Made by a program: the position numbers and the translations under genes
The notes under the pieces: model-generated
The model's database searches: none
What the model saw: only the letters and a program-made list of their open reading frames with translations
What the model was told of the DNA's origin: nothing
Shown: positions 7,178 to 15,039 of the stretch, in pieces
Layout of the letters: the number at the start of each line of letters is the position of its first letter
How positions within the stretch are numbered: the stretch's first letter is position 1
From: Acidobacteriota bacterium
GTDB lineage: Bacteria > Acidobacteriota > Holophagae > Thermotomaculales > Thermotomaculaceae
Direction: 5' to 3'
DNA length: 17,758 bases
NCBI GenBank assembly: GCA_015487755.1
Contig: WFPG01000231.1
Location: 1 to 17,758 of the forward strand

Positions 7178-7826
7178 GGAATTGAAAAAAAATCCCTCTC
7201 CTGAAGAGAATAAAAAGGAAGAGGTGAAGAAAGAAGCACCAAAGCCTGAGGCTAAAAAGGCTGCCCCAGCGGCAAAGAAGGTGCCGCCTAAGCCTCAAAT
7301 AGTTGTTGCTCCAAAAGAGGAGCCTAATGAAGACTGGCAAAAAAAACTTATTGGTGAGTTGGGAGATAGCGTTAAAGAGGCGTATGTTTCGGTAGGTGAG
7401 TTTAACATTGTTGTTGAGAATAACGAAAATTATATTGATACATTCAAAAAGATAAAGGATTTCGGTTTTGATTACCTTGCGGATATCTCTTCTGTTGATT
7501 ACCTGAAATATGAAGGTGCACCGAAGAGGTTCGGGCTTTCATATCACTTTTATTCAGTGAAGATGAACAAGAGAATGAGGGTAAAGGTTTTCCTTGACGA
7601 CGGAGAAAAGGTTCCTTCCGTTATGGATATATGGAAAACCGCAGACTTTCACGAAAGGGAAGCATACGATTTAATGGGTATAGTTTTTACAGGAAGAGAC
7701 AGCCTTGAAAGAATACTTCTCCCTCACGATTGGGTTGGGCATCCATTGAGAAAAGATGCCGATAAAATAGAGGGAAGGGAAGAGTACACCGCAAGGTTGG
7801 TAAGAAAATTAAGGGAAGAGGATTAG
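7170..7826 (+). CDS. nuoC: Complex I subunit C (30-kDa subunit)
   Basis: NuoC is a non-cofactor subunit of the connecting module that packs against NuoD. In this 218-residue protein the conserved domain covers about 55-205 and ends in the family signature [13 protein letters not shown] (161-173) and [16 protein letters not shown] (181-196). Residues 6-52 are an unusual low-complexity stretch of Lys, Glu, Pro and Ala, presumably disordered. It is a separate gene, not fused to nuoD as in E. coli. The ATG at 7170 overlaps the nuoB stop by 8 nt and has an AAGGAGGGG Shine-Dalgarno just upstream, inside the nuoB end. Confidence 0.93.
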   Translation: MSEELKKNPSPEENKKEEVKKEAPKPEAKKAAPAAKKVPPKPQIVVAPKEEPNEDWQKKLIGELGDSVKEAYVSVGEFNIVVENNENYIDTFKKIKDFGFDYLADISSVDYLKYEGAPKRFGLSYHFYSVKMNKRMRVKVFLDDGEKVPSVMDIWKTADFHEREAYDLMGIVFTGRDSLERILLPHDWVGHPLRKDADKIEGREEYTARLVRKLREED

Positions 7827-7830
7827 GCTT

Positions 7831-8931
7831 ATGTTTAAAAGAGAGATAGTTGAATTAAACATGGGGCCGCAGCACCCTTCAACCCACGGTGTTTTAAGGC
7901 TTAAACTGAAACTTGACGGCGAAACTATTGTGGATTTAGAGCCTGAAATAGGTTACCTTCACAGGGGGGTTGAGAAACTTGCGGAAAATTTCAATTACCT
8001 GCAGGCTTTAACCTTAACTGACAGGCTTGATTATATTGCCGCGGTTTCAAACAATTTAGGCTATATTGAAACGCTTGAAAAGTTAGGCGGTGTTGAGGTT
8101 CCGAAAAAAGCGCAGTATTTCAGGGTTCTTTTAACAGAGTTAAACAGGATTGCTTCCCACCTTCTGTGGCTTGCCACACATGCCCTTGATATAGGCGCAA
8201 TGACTGTTTTCCTTTATGCTTTCCGTGAAAGGGAGATGATTCTTGACATGTTTGAGATGTACACAGGGGGAAGGCTTTTAACCACCACCTTCAGGTACGG
8301 AGGTTTAAAGGAAGACATCCCGGAAGGCTTTGACAAAAAGGTTAAGGAGTTTATAAAAATATTCCCTTCAAGGATGGAAGATTACGAAGACCTTTTAACC
8401 GAAAACAGAATATGGAAAAAGAGAACTATAAATGTGGGCGTTATCTCTGCGGAAGACGCTATTAACTTAGGTTTGTCAGGCCCGATTTTGAGAGGCTCGG
8501 GCGTTCCTTACGATATCAGAAAGGTTGAGCCTTATGAAGCATACGGCGAGTTTGACTGGGAAGTTGCCGTTGAAGAGGGTTGCGATACATATGCAAGGTA
8601 TAAGGTGAGGCTTAAAGAGATGAGAGAGTCTTTGAAGATTGTTGAACAGGCTCTTGAAGGTATGCCTGAAGGTGATTTCAGGGCAAAGGTTCCCAAAACC
8701 TTGAAACTTCCCAAAGGAGAGGTTTACCACTCAATTGAGGCTCCTAAAGGTGAGTTGGGATACTACCTTATAAGCGACGGAAAGGGTACAGGCCCGTACA
8801 GGTTAAAGGTTAGAGGGCCTTCTTTTGTTAACCTTCAGGGATTGAAGCCGATGTGCAAGGGGCATATGGTAGCCGATGTAGTGGCGATTATAGGTACCCT
8901 TGATGTTGTTTTAGGCGAAATAGACAGGTAG
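7831..8931 (+). CDS. nuoD: Complex I subunit D (49-kDa subunit)
   Basis: NuoD forms much of the quinone-binding pocket next to cluster N2 and descends from the large subunit of [NiFe] hydrogenases. The 366-residue protein starts with the conserved NMGPQHPSTHGVLRLKL; the HPSTHG loop at 15-20 contacts the quinone head group in structures of homologues. It also has GYLHRGVEKLAE (42-53) and TDRLDYIAAVSNN, with the Tyr position expected for quinone binding. Downstream come RIASHLLWLATHALDIGA and the C-terminal VVAIIGTLDVVLGEIDR. No nickel-ligand cysteine pairs are present, which separates it from hydrogenase large subunits. It follows nuoC after 4 nt and is followed directly by nuoH, so no N-module genes intervene. 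Confidence 0.95.
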   Translation: MFKREIVELNMGPQHPSTHGVLRLKLKLDGETIVDLEPEIGYLHRGVEKLAENFNYLQALTLTDRLDYIAAVSNNLGYIETLEKLGGVEVPKKAQYFRVLLTELNRIASHLLWLATHALDIGAMTVFLYAFREREMILDMFEMYTGGRLLTTTFRYGGLKEDIPEGFDKKVKEFIKIFPSRMEDYEDLLTENRIWKKRTINVGVISAEDAINLGLSGPILRGSGVPYDIRKVEPYEAYGEFDWEVAVEEGCDTYARYKVRLKEMRESLKIVEQALEGMPEGDFRAKVPKTLKLPKGEVYHSIEAPKGELGYYLISDGKGTGPYRLKVRGPSFVNLQGLKPMCKGHMVADVVAIIGTLDVVLGEIDR

Positions 8932-8940
8932 GGGGAGGCT

Positions 8941-9954
8941 ATGGATTTTACTACTGCTTACATTTTGCTACCTACCGCTAAAATCCTTGCGGTTTTTATT
9001 GTTGTTCTGCTTACTGTTTTGTTTTTGACATACGCCGAGAGAAAGGTTATTGCTTTTATGCAGGTCAGGTTAGGCCCGATGAGGGTAGGCCCCTGGGGGC
9101 TTTTGCAGCCTATTGCTGACGGCTTAAAACTCTTTTTGAAAGAGGATATTATCCCCTTAAAGGCTGATAAACTTGTTTACTGGATTGCGCCGACTATTGC
9201 CATTGTTCCGGCGTTTTTGTCATTTTTGGTTGTACCGTGGGGTAGCGAAACTACACTGTTTGGACTTGCCAAAACACCGATTCCCGCGGTTATTTCGGAT
9301 TTGAATATAGGGATTTTGTACATTCTTGCCATCTCATCAATAGGAATTTACGGCATTCTTTTAGGCGGCTGGGCTTCAAATTCAAAGTACCCGCTTTTAG
9401 GGGGGCTTCGTTCAGCGGCACAGATGGTATCATACGAGGTGCCTTTGACTTTAGCGCTTGTTGGGCCTGTAATGATGGCAAATACCCTTTCAACAAGGGG
9501 TATTGTTGAGGCTCAAAAGGGTATGTGGTTTGTCGTTCCGCAAATACTTGCATTTCTTGTTTACATTGCATGTGCGGTTGCGGAAACAAACAGGGCTCCT
9601 TACGATTTGCCGGAGGCTGAAACAGAACTTGTTGCAGGTTTTCACACAGAGTATTCAGGTATGAAGTTTGCTTTCTTCTACCTTGCGGAATACGCTAATA
9701 TGATTGTTGTTTCATCAATTGCGACAATCTGTTTCTTAGGTGGATGGTTACCTATTCCGGGGCTTTCATTCTTGCCTATTCCCTCATTTGTCTGGTTTGC
9801 CTTAAAAGTGGGTATTTTCCTTTTCGGTTACCTCTGGATAAGGGCTACCTACCCGAGGTACAGGTACGACCAGTTAATGCAGATAGGCTGGAAGTTCTTT
9901 ATTCCGGTAACCTTGATTAACATTTTTATTACAGCATTCTTTTTATTGAAGTAA
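8941..9954 (+). CDS. nuoH: Complex I subunit H (ND1-type)
   Basis: NuoH joins the connecting module to the membrane arm and lines the entrance of the quinone cavity. The 337-residue protein has about eight hydrophobic helices. Conserved loops include YAERKVIAFMQVRLGPMRVGP (31-51, with E33) and LLQPIADGLKLFLKED (54-69). The acidic motif AETNRAPYDLPEAETEL (214-230) carries E215, E225 and E227, and GFHTEYSGMKFAFFYLAEYAN runs from 233. The length is normal. It begins 9 bp after the nuoD stop, with a G-rich ribosome site (GGGGGAGG, 8931-8938) unusually close to the ATG. Confidence 0.95.
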   Translation: MDFTTAYILLPTAKILAVFIVVLLTVLFLTYAERKVIAFMQVRLGPMRVGPWGLLQPIADGLKLFLKEDIIPLKADKLVYWIAPTIAIVPAFLSFLVVPWGSETTLFGLAKTPIPAVISDLNIGILYILAISSIGIYGILLGGWASNSKYPLLGGLRSAAQMVSYEVPLTLALVGPVMMANTLSTRGIVEAQKGMWFVVPQILAFLVYIACAVAETNRAPYDLPEAETELVAGFHTEYSGMKFAFFYLAEYANMIVVSSIATICFLGGWLPIPGLSFLPIPSFVWFALKVGIFLFGYLWIRATYPRYRYDQLMQIGWKFFIPVTLINIFITAFFLLK

Positions 9955-9962
9955 AGAGGTGG
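9954..9962 (+). promoter_or_regulatory. Shine-Dalgarno deciding the GTG start of nuoI
   Basis: AAGAGGTGG overlaps the last base of the nuoH stop and ends 4 nt before GTG 9967. It is close to the full anti-Shine-Dalgarno match and makes the GTG the clear start. Confidence 0.75.
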
Positions 9963-9966
9963 CAAA

Positions 9967-10425
9967 GTGAAGGGGTTAGTGAATTTTATAAAGACATTCA
10001 ATTACAAGGATTTGATAAAAGGTGCCGCGGTTACCTTTAAACACCAATTTAAAAAAACGGTAACCGTCCAGTATCCGAAAGAGAGGCTTGAACCCTTCCC
10101 GAGGTTCAGGGGAAGGCTTACCTTGCTTAAAGACGAGCAGGGCGAGGATAAATGCGTATGCTGTATGGCATGCGTGAGAATATGCCCTACTCAGGTTATT
10201 GAAATCAAGCCCGGTAAGAAAGAGGGCAGAAAGACAAGGTATCCTGTTGAGTACAATTTCAATATGGACAGATGTATTTTTTGCGGGCTATGTGTTGAGT
10301 CTTGCAACTTTGACGCTATTGAGTTGAACAACGAGTATGAATTGGCAATGTACTCAAGGAAGGATTTCTTCTTTGATAAAGAAAAAATGTATGTTCCCAC
10401 CCCTAAGGTGGAGTACAAGAAGTAA
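9967..10425 (+). CDS. nuoI: Complex I subunit I (2x[4Fe-4S] ferredoxin-like)
   Basis: NuoI carries clusters N6a and N6b and passes electrons toward NuoB. The 152-residue protein has an N-terminal membrane-surface segment and two [4Fe-4S] motifs. The first uses C63, C66, C69 and C73 (CVCCMACVRICP). The second uses C103, C106, C109 and C113 (CIFCGLCVESCN). All eight ligands are present. The residue after the last cysteine is Asn, where Pro is usual. Translation starts at GTG 9967 with a good ribosome site. In complexes without NuoEFG, NuoI is a likely docking point for ferredoxin or another donor. Confidence 0.95.
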   Translation: MKGLVNFIKTFNYKDLIKGAAVTFKHQFKKTVTVQYPKERLEPFPRFRGRLTLLKDEQGEDKCVCCMACVRICPTQVIEIKPGKKEGRKTRYPVEYNFNMDRCIFCGLCVESCNFDAIELNNEYELAMYSRKDFFFDKEKMYVPTPKVEYKK

Positions 10426-10435
10426 GGGGGGGCAG

Positions 10436-10963
10436 ATGGAAGCGTTAAGTCAGTTTTTATCCCATTATTTGATTTACTTTATAATGGGATTGAGTATTGT
10501 TACCGCTTTAGGGATTGTTTTCTCTAAAAATGCGGTGCATTCGGTTATTTCAATGCTTTTTACAATGATTCTTGTTGCAGGCATTTACCTTCTGTTTGAT
10601 TCGGAGTTTCTTGCGGCAGTTCAATTACTTGTGTATGCAGGGGGCATAATTGTTTTATTCCTCTTTGTGGTATTGCTTGTCGCCCTGCACAAGTTGGAGA
10701 ATTTGAGGCTTTACAACACCTATTCCCTTGTTTCAATTATTCTGGTACTGGCGTTAATTGTAATTTTAGGGGCAACTTTTTATGTAATGCCTTTCGGTGA
10801 AGCGCCTAAAATTGTCCACAACATTGTTGCGGGAGGAAGCACCGAGGCTGTTGCAATGACACTTTACACAAAGTTTATCCTTCCCTTTGAAATTGCGTCA
10901 GTGCTTCTGCTTGTTGCCTTAATAGGTGCAATAATACTTACAAAAGCGAGGACGGAACAATGA
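10436..10963 (+). CDS. nuoJ: Complex I subunit J
   Basis: NuoJ is a five-helix membrane subunit whose third helix, with a pi-bulge, takes part in coupling. The protein has 175 residues counted from ATG 10436. The conserved segment AAVQLLVYAGGIIVLFLFVVLL (60-81) contains Y67 in the helix-3 region. Helices lie at about 9-28, 32-54, 60-83, 94-114 and 148-170. The ATG is chosen because it follows a G7 run at 10426-10432; reading further upstream in frame would run through nuoI. The stop overlaps nuoK in ATGA. Confidence 0.93.
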   Translation: MEALSQFLSHYLIYFIMGLSIVTALGIVFSKNAVHSVISMLFTMILVAGIYLLFDSEFLAAVQLLVYAGGIIVLFLFVVLLVALHKLENLRLYNTYSLVSIILVLALIVILGATFYVMPFGEAPKIVHNIVAGGSTEAVAMTLYTKFILPFEIASVLLLVALIGAIILTKARTEQ

Positions 10964-11262
10964 TACCGATTAGCCATGTATTAGTTTATACCACAGTACT
11001 TTTTGCTATTGGGGTTTTAGGTGTTTTGATTAGAAGGAATGCCCTCATTATGCTTATGTCCCTTGAGTTAATGATGAATGCTGCAAATGTTAATCTAATT
11101 GCTTTCTCAAGGTATCTTGACAATGTTGCGGGGCAGGTATTTGCAATATTCGTTATGTGCGTTGCGGCAAGCGAGGTGGCCATAGGCCTGGCAATCGCGG
11201 TGGCTCTTTACAGGAATAAAAACTCTATTCAAATAGACCATTTTAACGAGTTGAAGGGATAG
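10960..11262 (+). CDS. nuoK: Complex I subunit K
   Basis: NuoK is a three-helix subunit of the membrane arm, related to MrpC of cation antiporters, with two intramembrane glutamates in the proton path. The 100-residue protein has both: E36 in MSLELMMNAANVNLIAFS and E72 in AASEVAIGLAIAVALYR. These are the exact positions of the essential E. coli residues. The start ATG overlaps the nuoJ stop by 4 nt. The stop is 4 nt before nuoL. Confidence 0.95.
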   Translation: MIPISHVLVYTTVLFAIGVLGVLIRRNALIMLMSLELMMNAANVNLIAFSRYLDNVAGQVFAIFVMCVAASEVAIGLAIAVALYRNKNSIQIDHFNELKG

Positions 11263-11266
11263 GCCT

Positions 11267-13393
11267 ATGTTTATGAAGTATATCTGGTTAGTACCGATTT
11301 TCCCTTTTATCGGGAGTTTTCTTAACGGGCTTGTTGGAAGGAAAACCTTTTCAAAGAAAACGGTGGCGGCAATTGCAAACACAACCGTTGCCCTGTCGTT
11401 TATCCTCATGGTGCTTTCTGTAATTGAACTTGCCAAACTTCCTGCAGAGGCAAGGAATGTTACGGTGCACCTGTTTGACTGGATAAATGTAGGTGCCGCA
11501 CACATTTCCAACAATTTAAACTCTGTGTTTAATGTAGCATGGGAGTTTAAGTTAGACCCGCTTTCCGCCGTAATGGGGCTTATTGTTACAGGAGTCGGTT
11601 TTGTTATCCACATTTACTCAATAGGGTATATGTGGGAAGAAGAGGGTTTTGCAAGGTACTTTGCATACCTTAACCTCTTTATGGGCTCAATGCTTATACT
11701 TGTTTTAGGCGGAAACTATTTAATGATGTTTATTGGCTGGGAAGGAGTAGGGCTTTGCTCTTACCTTCTCATTGGGTACTATTTTGATAAAAAATTTGCG
11801 TCAGACGCGGGTAAAAAAGCGTTTATTGTGAACAGAGTCGGAGACTTTGGTTTTGCAATAGGCTTGATGTTTATCTTTGTTGCATTCGGCTCATTAAACT
11901 TTGACCAGGTAATGTCAAGGGTAGCCGAGGTTTATCAGGCCGGCTTTAACTTTGCAGGCTGGCACCTTTCTGGACAGATGATTTTCAATATTATTGGGGT
12001 TTGCCTGTTTATAGGCGCGACAGGTAAATCCGCTCAAATCCCGTTATATGTCTGGCTTCCGGATGCAATGGCAGGCCCGACACCAGTTTCCGCACTTATT
12101 CACGCAGCGACAATGGTTACATCAGGCTTATACATGATTGCAAGGTCAAGCGCAATTTACTCAAATGCACCTATTGCCTTAATGGTTGTAGGATTGGTAG
12201 GGGCTACTACAGCCCTGTTCTCTGCGATTATAGGCACGGCACAGTACGATATAAAGAAGGTTCTTGCCTACTCAACCGTCTCCCAGTTAGGTTATATGTT
12301 TATGGCAATGGGCGCGGCTGCATACTGGGCTGGAATTTTCCATGTTATGACTCACGCATTCTTTAAAGCATGCCTGTTTTTAGGTTCAGGTTCGGTAATT
12401 CACGCAATGCACCACGCTTACCATAAAACACACGAGCACCATAAAGACCCGCAGGATATGAGGAATATGGGCGGGTTAAGAAAGTTAATGCCGACAACAT
12501 ACTGGACATTCCTTATTGCAACACTTGCAATTGCGGGAATTCCGGGATTTTCAGGGTTTTTCTCAAAAGACGAAATTCTCTGGAAAAATGCGGAGATGGC
12601 TCTTGTTTACGGCTATAAGATTTACTGGTTCTACTGGCTGTTAGGCGCAATTGCCGCAGGTTTTACAGCATTCTATATGTTCAGGCTCGTATTTATGACA
12701 TTCTTCGGCGAGTTTAAGGGAACAGAAGAGGAAAAGAAGCACATTCACGAATCCCCTTCGGTTATGACATGGCCTTTAATAATCCTTGCAGGGGGTTCAA
12801 TTTTAGGCGGTTATCTTGGATTTCCTCACCTGCTTGGAAAGTATTTAGGCCATATTCCAAACCTGCTTGAGAAATGGTTGGAGCCTGCTTTAAGGCACCC
12901 TCACTTCCTGCGCGCTACACACCATGCAAGCGAGGCTGTAGAATTCGGTTTTATGGGGCTTTCAATTGTTATCGCTTTAACAGGCATAGCGATTGCTTAC
13001 CTCTTTTACATTAAGAACCCGGAATTGCCGAAAAAGTTTGTTGCCACATTCAACGGCGTTTTCCATGTTGTTCACAACAAGTTCTTTGTTGACGAGATTT
13101 ACGAAGCACTTTTCGTTCAGGCTACAAAGAATCTGGGCACTTACCTCTGGGGTTTTGATGTTTGGGTTGTTGACGGAATTGTTAACGGAGCAAGGCATTT
13201 CACAATTTACATTTCAGAGGCAAGCGGATACTTTGACAGAATTGTTGTTGACGGGCTTGTAAATATTGTGGGACAGACTGTTGAAGGCATAGGTTATGTG
13301 TTTAGAAGGGTTCAAACAGGCTATATTCAAACCTATGCTTTTGTTATGGCTTTAGGGTTCCTGGTTTTAATCGGTTATTACATATTTAGATAA
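11267..13393 (+). CDS. nuoL: Complex I subunit L (antiporter-like)
   Basis: NuoL is the distal proton-pumping subunit with a long lateral helix running along the membrane arm. The 708-residue protein has E159 (FIGWEGVGLCSYLLIG), K254 (GATGKSAQIPLYVWLPDAM) and GPTPVSALIHAATMVTSG. The second half-channel is IKKVLAYSTVSQLGYM (329-344) with GIFHVMTHAFFKACLFLGSG. A His-rich loop, HAMHHAYHKTHEHHK (379-393), precedes DPQDMRNMGGL. The C-terminal roughly 200 residues include the amphipathic region and a last helix (FVMALGFLVLIGYYIF). ATG 11267 is preferred over 11273 because AAGGGA lies 7 nt upstream. Confidence 0.95.
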   Translation: MFMKYIWLVPIFPFIGSFLNGLVGRKTFSKKTVAAIANTTVALSFILMVLSVIELAKLPAEARNVTVHLFDWINVGAAHISNNLNSVFNVAWEFKLDPLSAVMGLIVTGVGFVIHIYSIGYMWEEEGFARYFAYLNLFMGSMLILVLGGNYLMMFIGWEGVGLCSYLLIGYYFDKKFASDAGKKAFIVNRVGDFGFAIGLMFIFVAFGSLNFDQVMSRVAEVYQAGFNFAGWHLSGQMIFNIIGVCLFIGATGKSAQIPLYVWLPDAMAGPTPVSALIHAATMVTSGLYMIARSSAIYSNAPIALMVVGLVGATTALFSAIIGTAQYDIKKVLAYSTVSQLGYMFMAMGAAAYWAGIFHVMTHAFFKACLFLGSGSVIHAMHHAYHKTHEHHKDPQDMRNMGGLRKLMPTTYWTFLIATLAIAGIPGFSGFFSKDEILWKNAEMALVYGYKIYWFYWLLGAIAAGFTAFYMFRLVFMTFFGEFKGTEEEKKHIHESPSVMTWPLIILAGGSILGGYLGFPHLLGKYLGHIPNLLEKWLEPALRHPHFLRATHHASEAVEFGFMGLSIVIALTGIAIAYLFYIKNPELPKKFVATFNGVFHVVHNKFFVDEIYEALFVQATKNLGTYLWGFDVWVVDGIVNGARHFTIYISEASGYFDRIVVDGLVNIVGQTVEGIGYVFRRVQTGYIQTYAFVMALGFLVLIGYYIFR

Positions 13394-13413
13394 AGAAAGA
13401 GGAGAGTGGGTAA

Positions 13414-15039
13414 ATGAGTAATGTGAACAATGTGTTAGGGTTTCCAATTTTAACAATTGTAACCTTTTTACCGACAGTGGGAGCGATTCTAATTGCACTT
13501 TTCCTTAACAAGGAGAACACAAAGGCGATAAAGTACAGCGCATTTTTCATTGCGGTTGTTGACTTTATTATCTCTCTTCCGTTGTGGTTTTACTATGACC
13601 CGACCACATGGAAGATGCAGTTTCAGGAAAGTGTAAACTGGATTCCTTCACTGGGTATCAGGTATGCGGTTGGAATTGACGGTATCTCTCTGGTTCTGGT
13701 TCTCTTAACTACATTGCTTGGTTTTATAGCAATCTGGTCTTCATTTGAGGCTATTAAACACAGAGAGAAAGAGTACTATGTGCTTTTGCTTCTCTTGCAG
13801 ACAGGTATGTTAGGGGTTTTTATCGCTGAAGACTTCTTCCTGTTCTATGTTTTCTGGGAAGTAATGCTTGTTCCTATGTACTTCCTTATAGGTGTATGGG
13901 GCGGCCCCAGGAAGTTGTATGCCGCAATCAAGTTTTTCCTTTATACACTTGCCGGCTCAGTTTTAATGCTTGTTGCAATTCTTGCACTTTACTTCTATAA
14001 CCATAAGGTAACTGGAGTATGGACATTTGATATTCAGTCATACCATCAATTGGCTTCTTATATTGCGGCTCATACTTCAAAGACATGGCAGTATTTGCTT
14101 GCAATTGCATTCTTTTTAGGGTTTGCAATTAAGGTTCCTATGTTCCCGTTCCATACATGGTTGCCTGATGCTCACGTTGAGGCGCCGACGGCAGGCTCTG
14201 TAATCCTTGCCGGTGTTCTGTTGAAGATGGGGACATACGGATTTTTAAGGTTCTTGCTCCCTATTTTCCCTGATGCAACTAAGGCACTTCTTCCTTACTT
14301 TGTATTCCTTGCAATAGTTGGAATTATCTACGGAGCATTGGTTGCTTTGATTCAGAAGGATATGAAAAAACTTGTCGCATACTCTTCCGTATCCCATTTG
14401 GGTATGTGTATGCTTGGGCTTTTTGCTTTGAATCCTAACGGAATAAACGGCTCAATTATTCAGATGATTAACCACGGTATTTCAACAGGCGCGCTCTTCT
14501 TGATAGTCGGTATTGTTTACGAGAGAAAACACACAAGGCTTATTAAAGAGTACGGCGGGTTGTCAAAGATTATGCCTGTTTACGCAACCGTGTTTATGAT
14601 TATGACATTGTCCTCAATAGGCCTTCCGGGCTTAAACGGCTTTATCGGTGAATTTACAATACTTGTTGGTGCTTTCCAGGCAAAACCTGTTTGGGCAATA
14701 ATTGCTACATCAGGTATTGTTTTAGGCGCCGCATACATGCTCTGGCTTTACCAGAGGGTTATGTTTAATGAGGTTTCAGAGGAAAACCTTGAATTGCACA
14801 AAAAAGGCGTATTAAAGGATTTAACTCCGAGAGAGATTGCATACTTTATGCCTTTGATTTTGCTTGCCTTCTGGATAGGGCTTTATCCGAAGCCTTTGTT
14901 TAAGGCTCTTGAGGCTCCTGTAAACCACCTTGTTGAGCAGGTTGAACCCGGCTTTTTCCAGAGGGAGCAGGTTAAGTTTGATATTAAACAGATTAAAAAC
15001 GATACAGAAAACGAGGTAGAAGAGGGACACCATGAATAA
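13414..15039 (+). CDS. nuoM: Complex I subunit M (antiporter-like)
   Basis: NuoM is the middle antiporter-like proton pump of the membrane arm. The 541-residue protein shows E149 in FYVFWEVMLVPMYFLIG, K240 in GFAIKVPMFPFHTWLPDAHVEAPTAGSVILAG, and MKKLVAYSSVSHLGMCMLG as the second half-channel. These are the residues expected for the family. The C-terminal tail after about 515 is polar and charged, ending in NDTENEVEEGHHE. The gene starts 20 nt after nuoL with an AGAGGAG ribosome site and overlaps nuoN by 8 nt. Confidence 0.95.
   Translation: MSNVNNVLGFPILTIVTFLPTVGAILIALFLNKENTKAIKYSAFFIAVVDFIISLPLWFYYDPTTWKMQFQESVNWIPSLGIRYAVGIDGISLVLVLLTTLLGFIAIWSSFEAIKHREKEYYVLLLLLQTGMLGVFIAEDFFLFYVFWEVMLVPMYFLIGVWGGPRKLYAAIKFFLYTLAGSVLMLVAILALYFYNHKVTGVWTFDIQSYHQLASYIAAHTSKTWQYLLAIAFFLGFAIKVPMFPFHTWLPDAHVEAPTAGSVILAGVLLKMGTYGFLRFLLPIFPDATKALLPYFVFLAIVGIIYGALVALIQKDMKKLVAYSSVSHLGMCMLGLFALNPNGINGSIIQMINHGISTGALFLIVGIVYERKHTRLIKEYGGLSKIMPVYATVFMIMTLSSIGLPGLNGFIGEFTILVGAFQAKPVWAIIATSGIVLGAAYMLWLYQRVMFNEVSEENLELHKKGVLKDLTPREIAYFMPLILLAFWIGLYPKPLFKALEAPVNHLVEQVEPGFFQREQVKFDIKQIKNDTENEVEEGHHE

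Noticed and set aside
9290..9589. A 99-codon minus-strand open frame opposite nuoH
   Set aside because: The composition mirrors nuoH codons, with no recognisable domain and no promoter context.
10337..10435. N-terminal extension of nuoJ to 10337
   Set aside because: The extra residues lie inside the conserved nuoI gene and do not resemble NuoJ; the G-rich ribosome site precedes ATG 10436.
11107..11613. A 168-codon open frame on the minus strand across nuoK and nuoL
   Set aside because: It lies fully opposite two strongly conserved nuo genes, has no family motif and no good ribosome site; it is a by-product of the coding strand.
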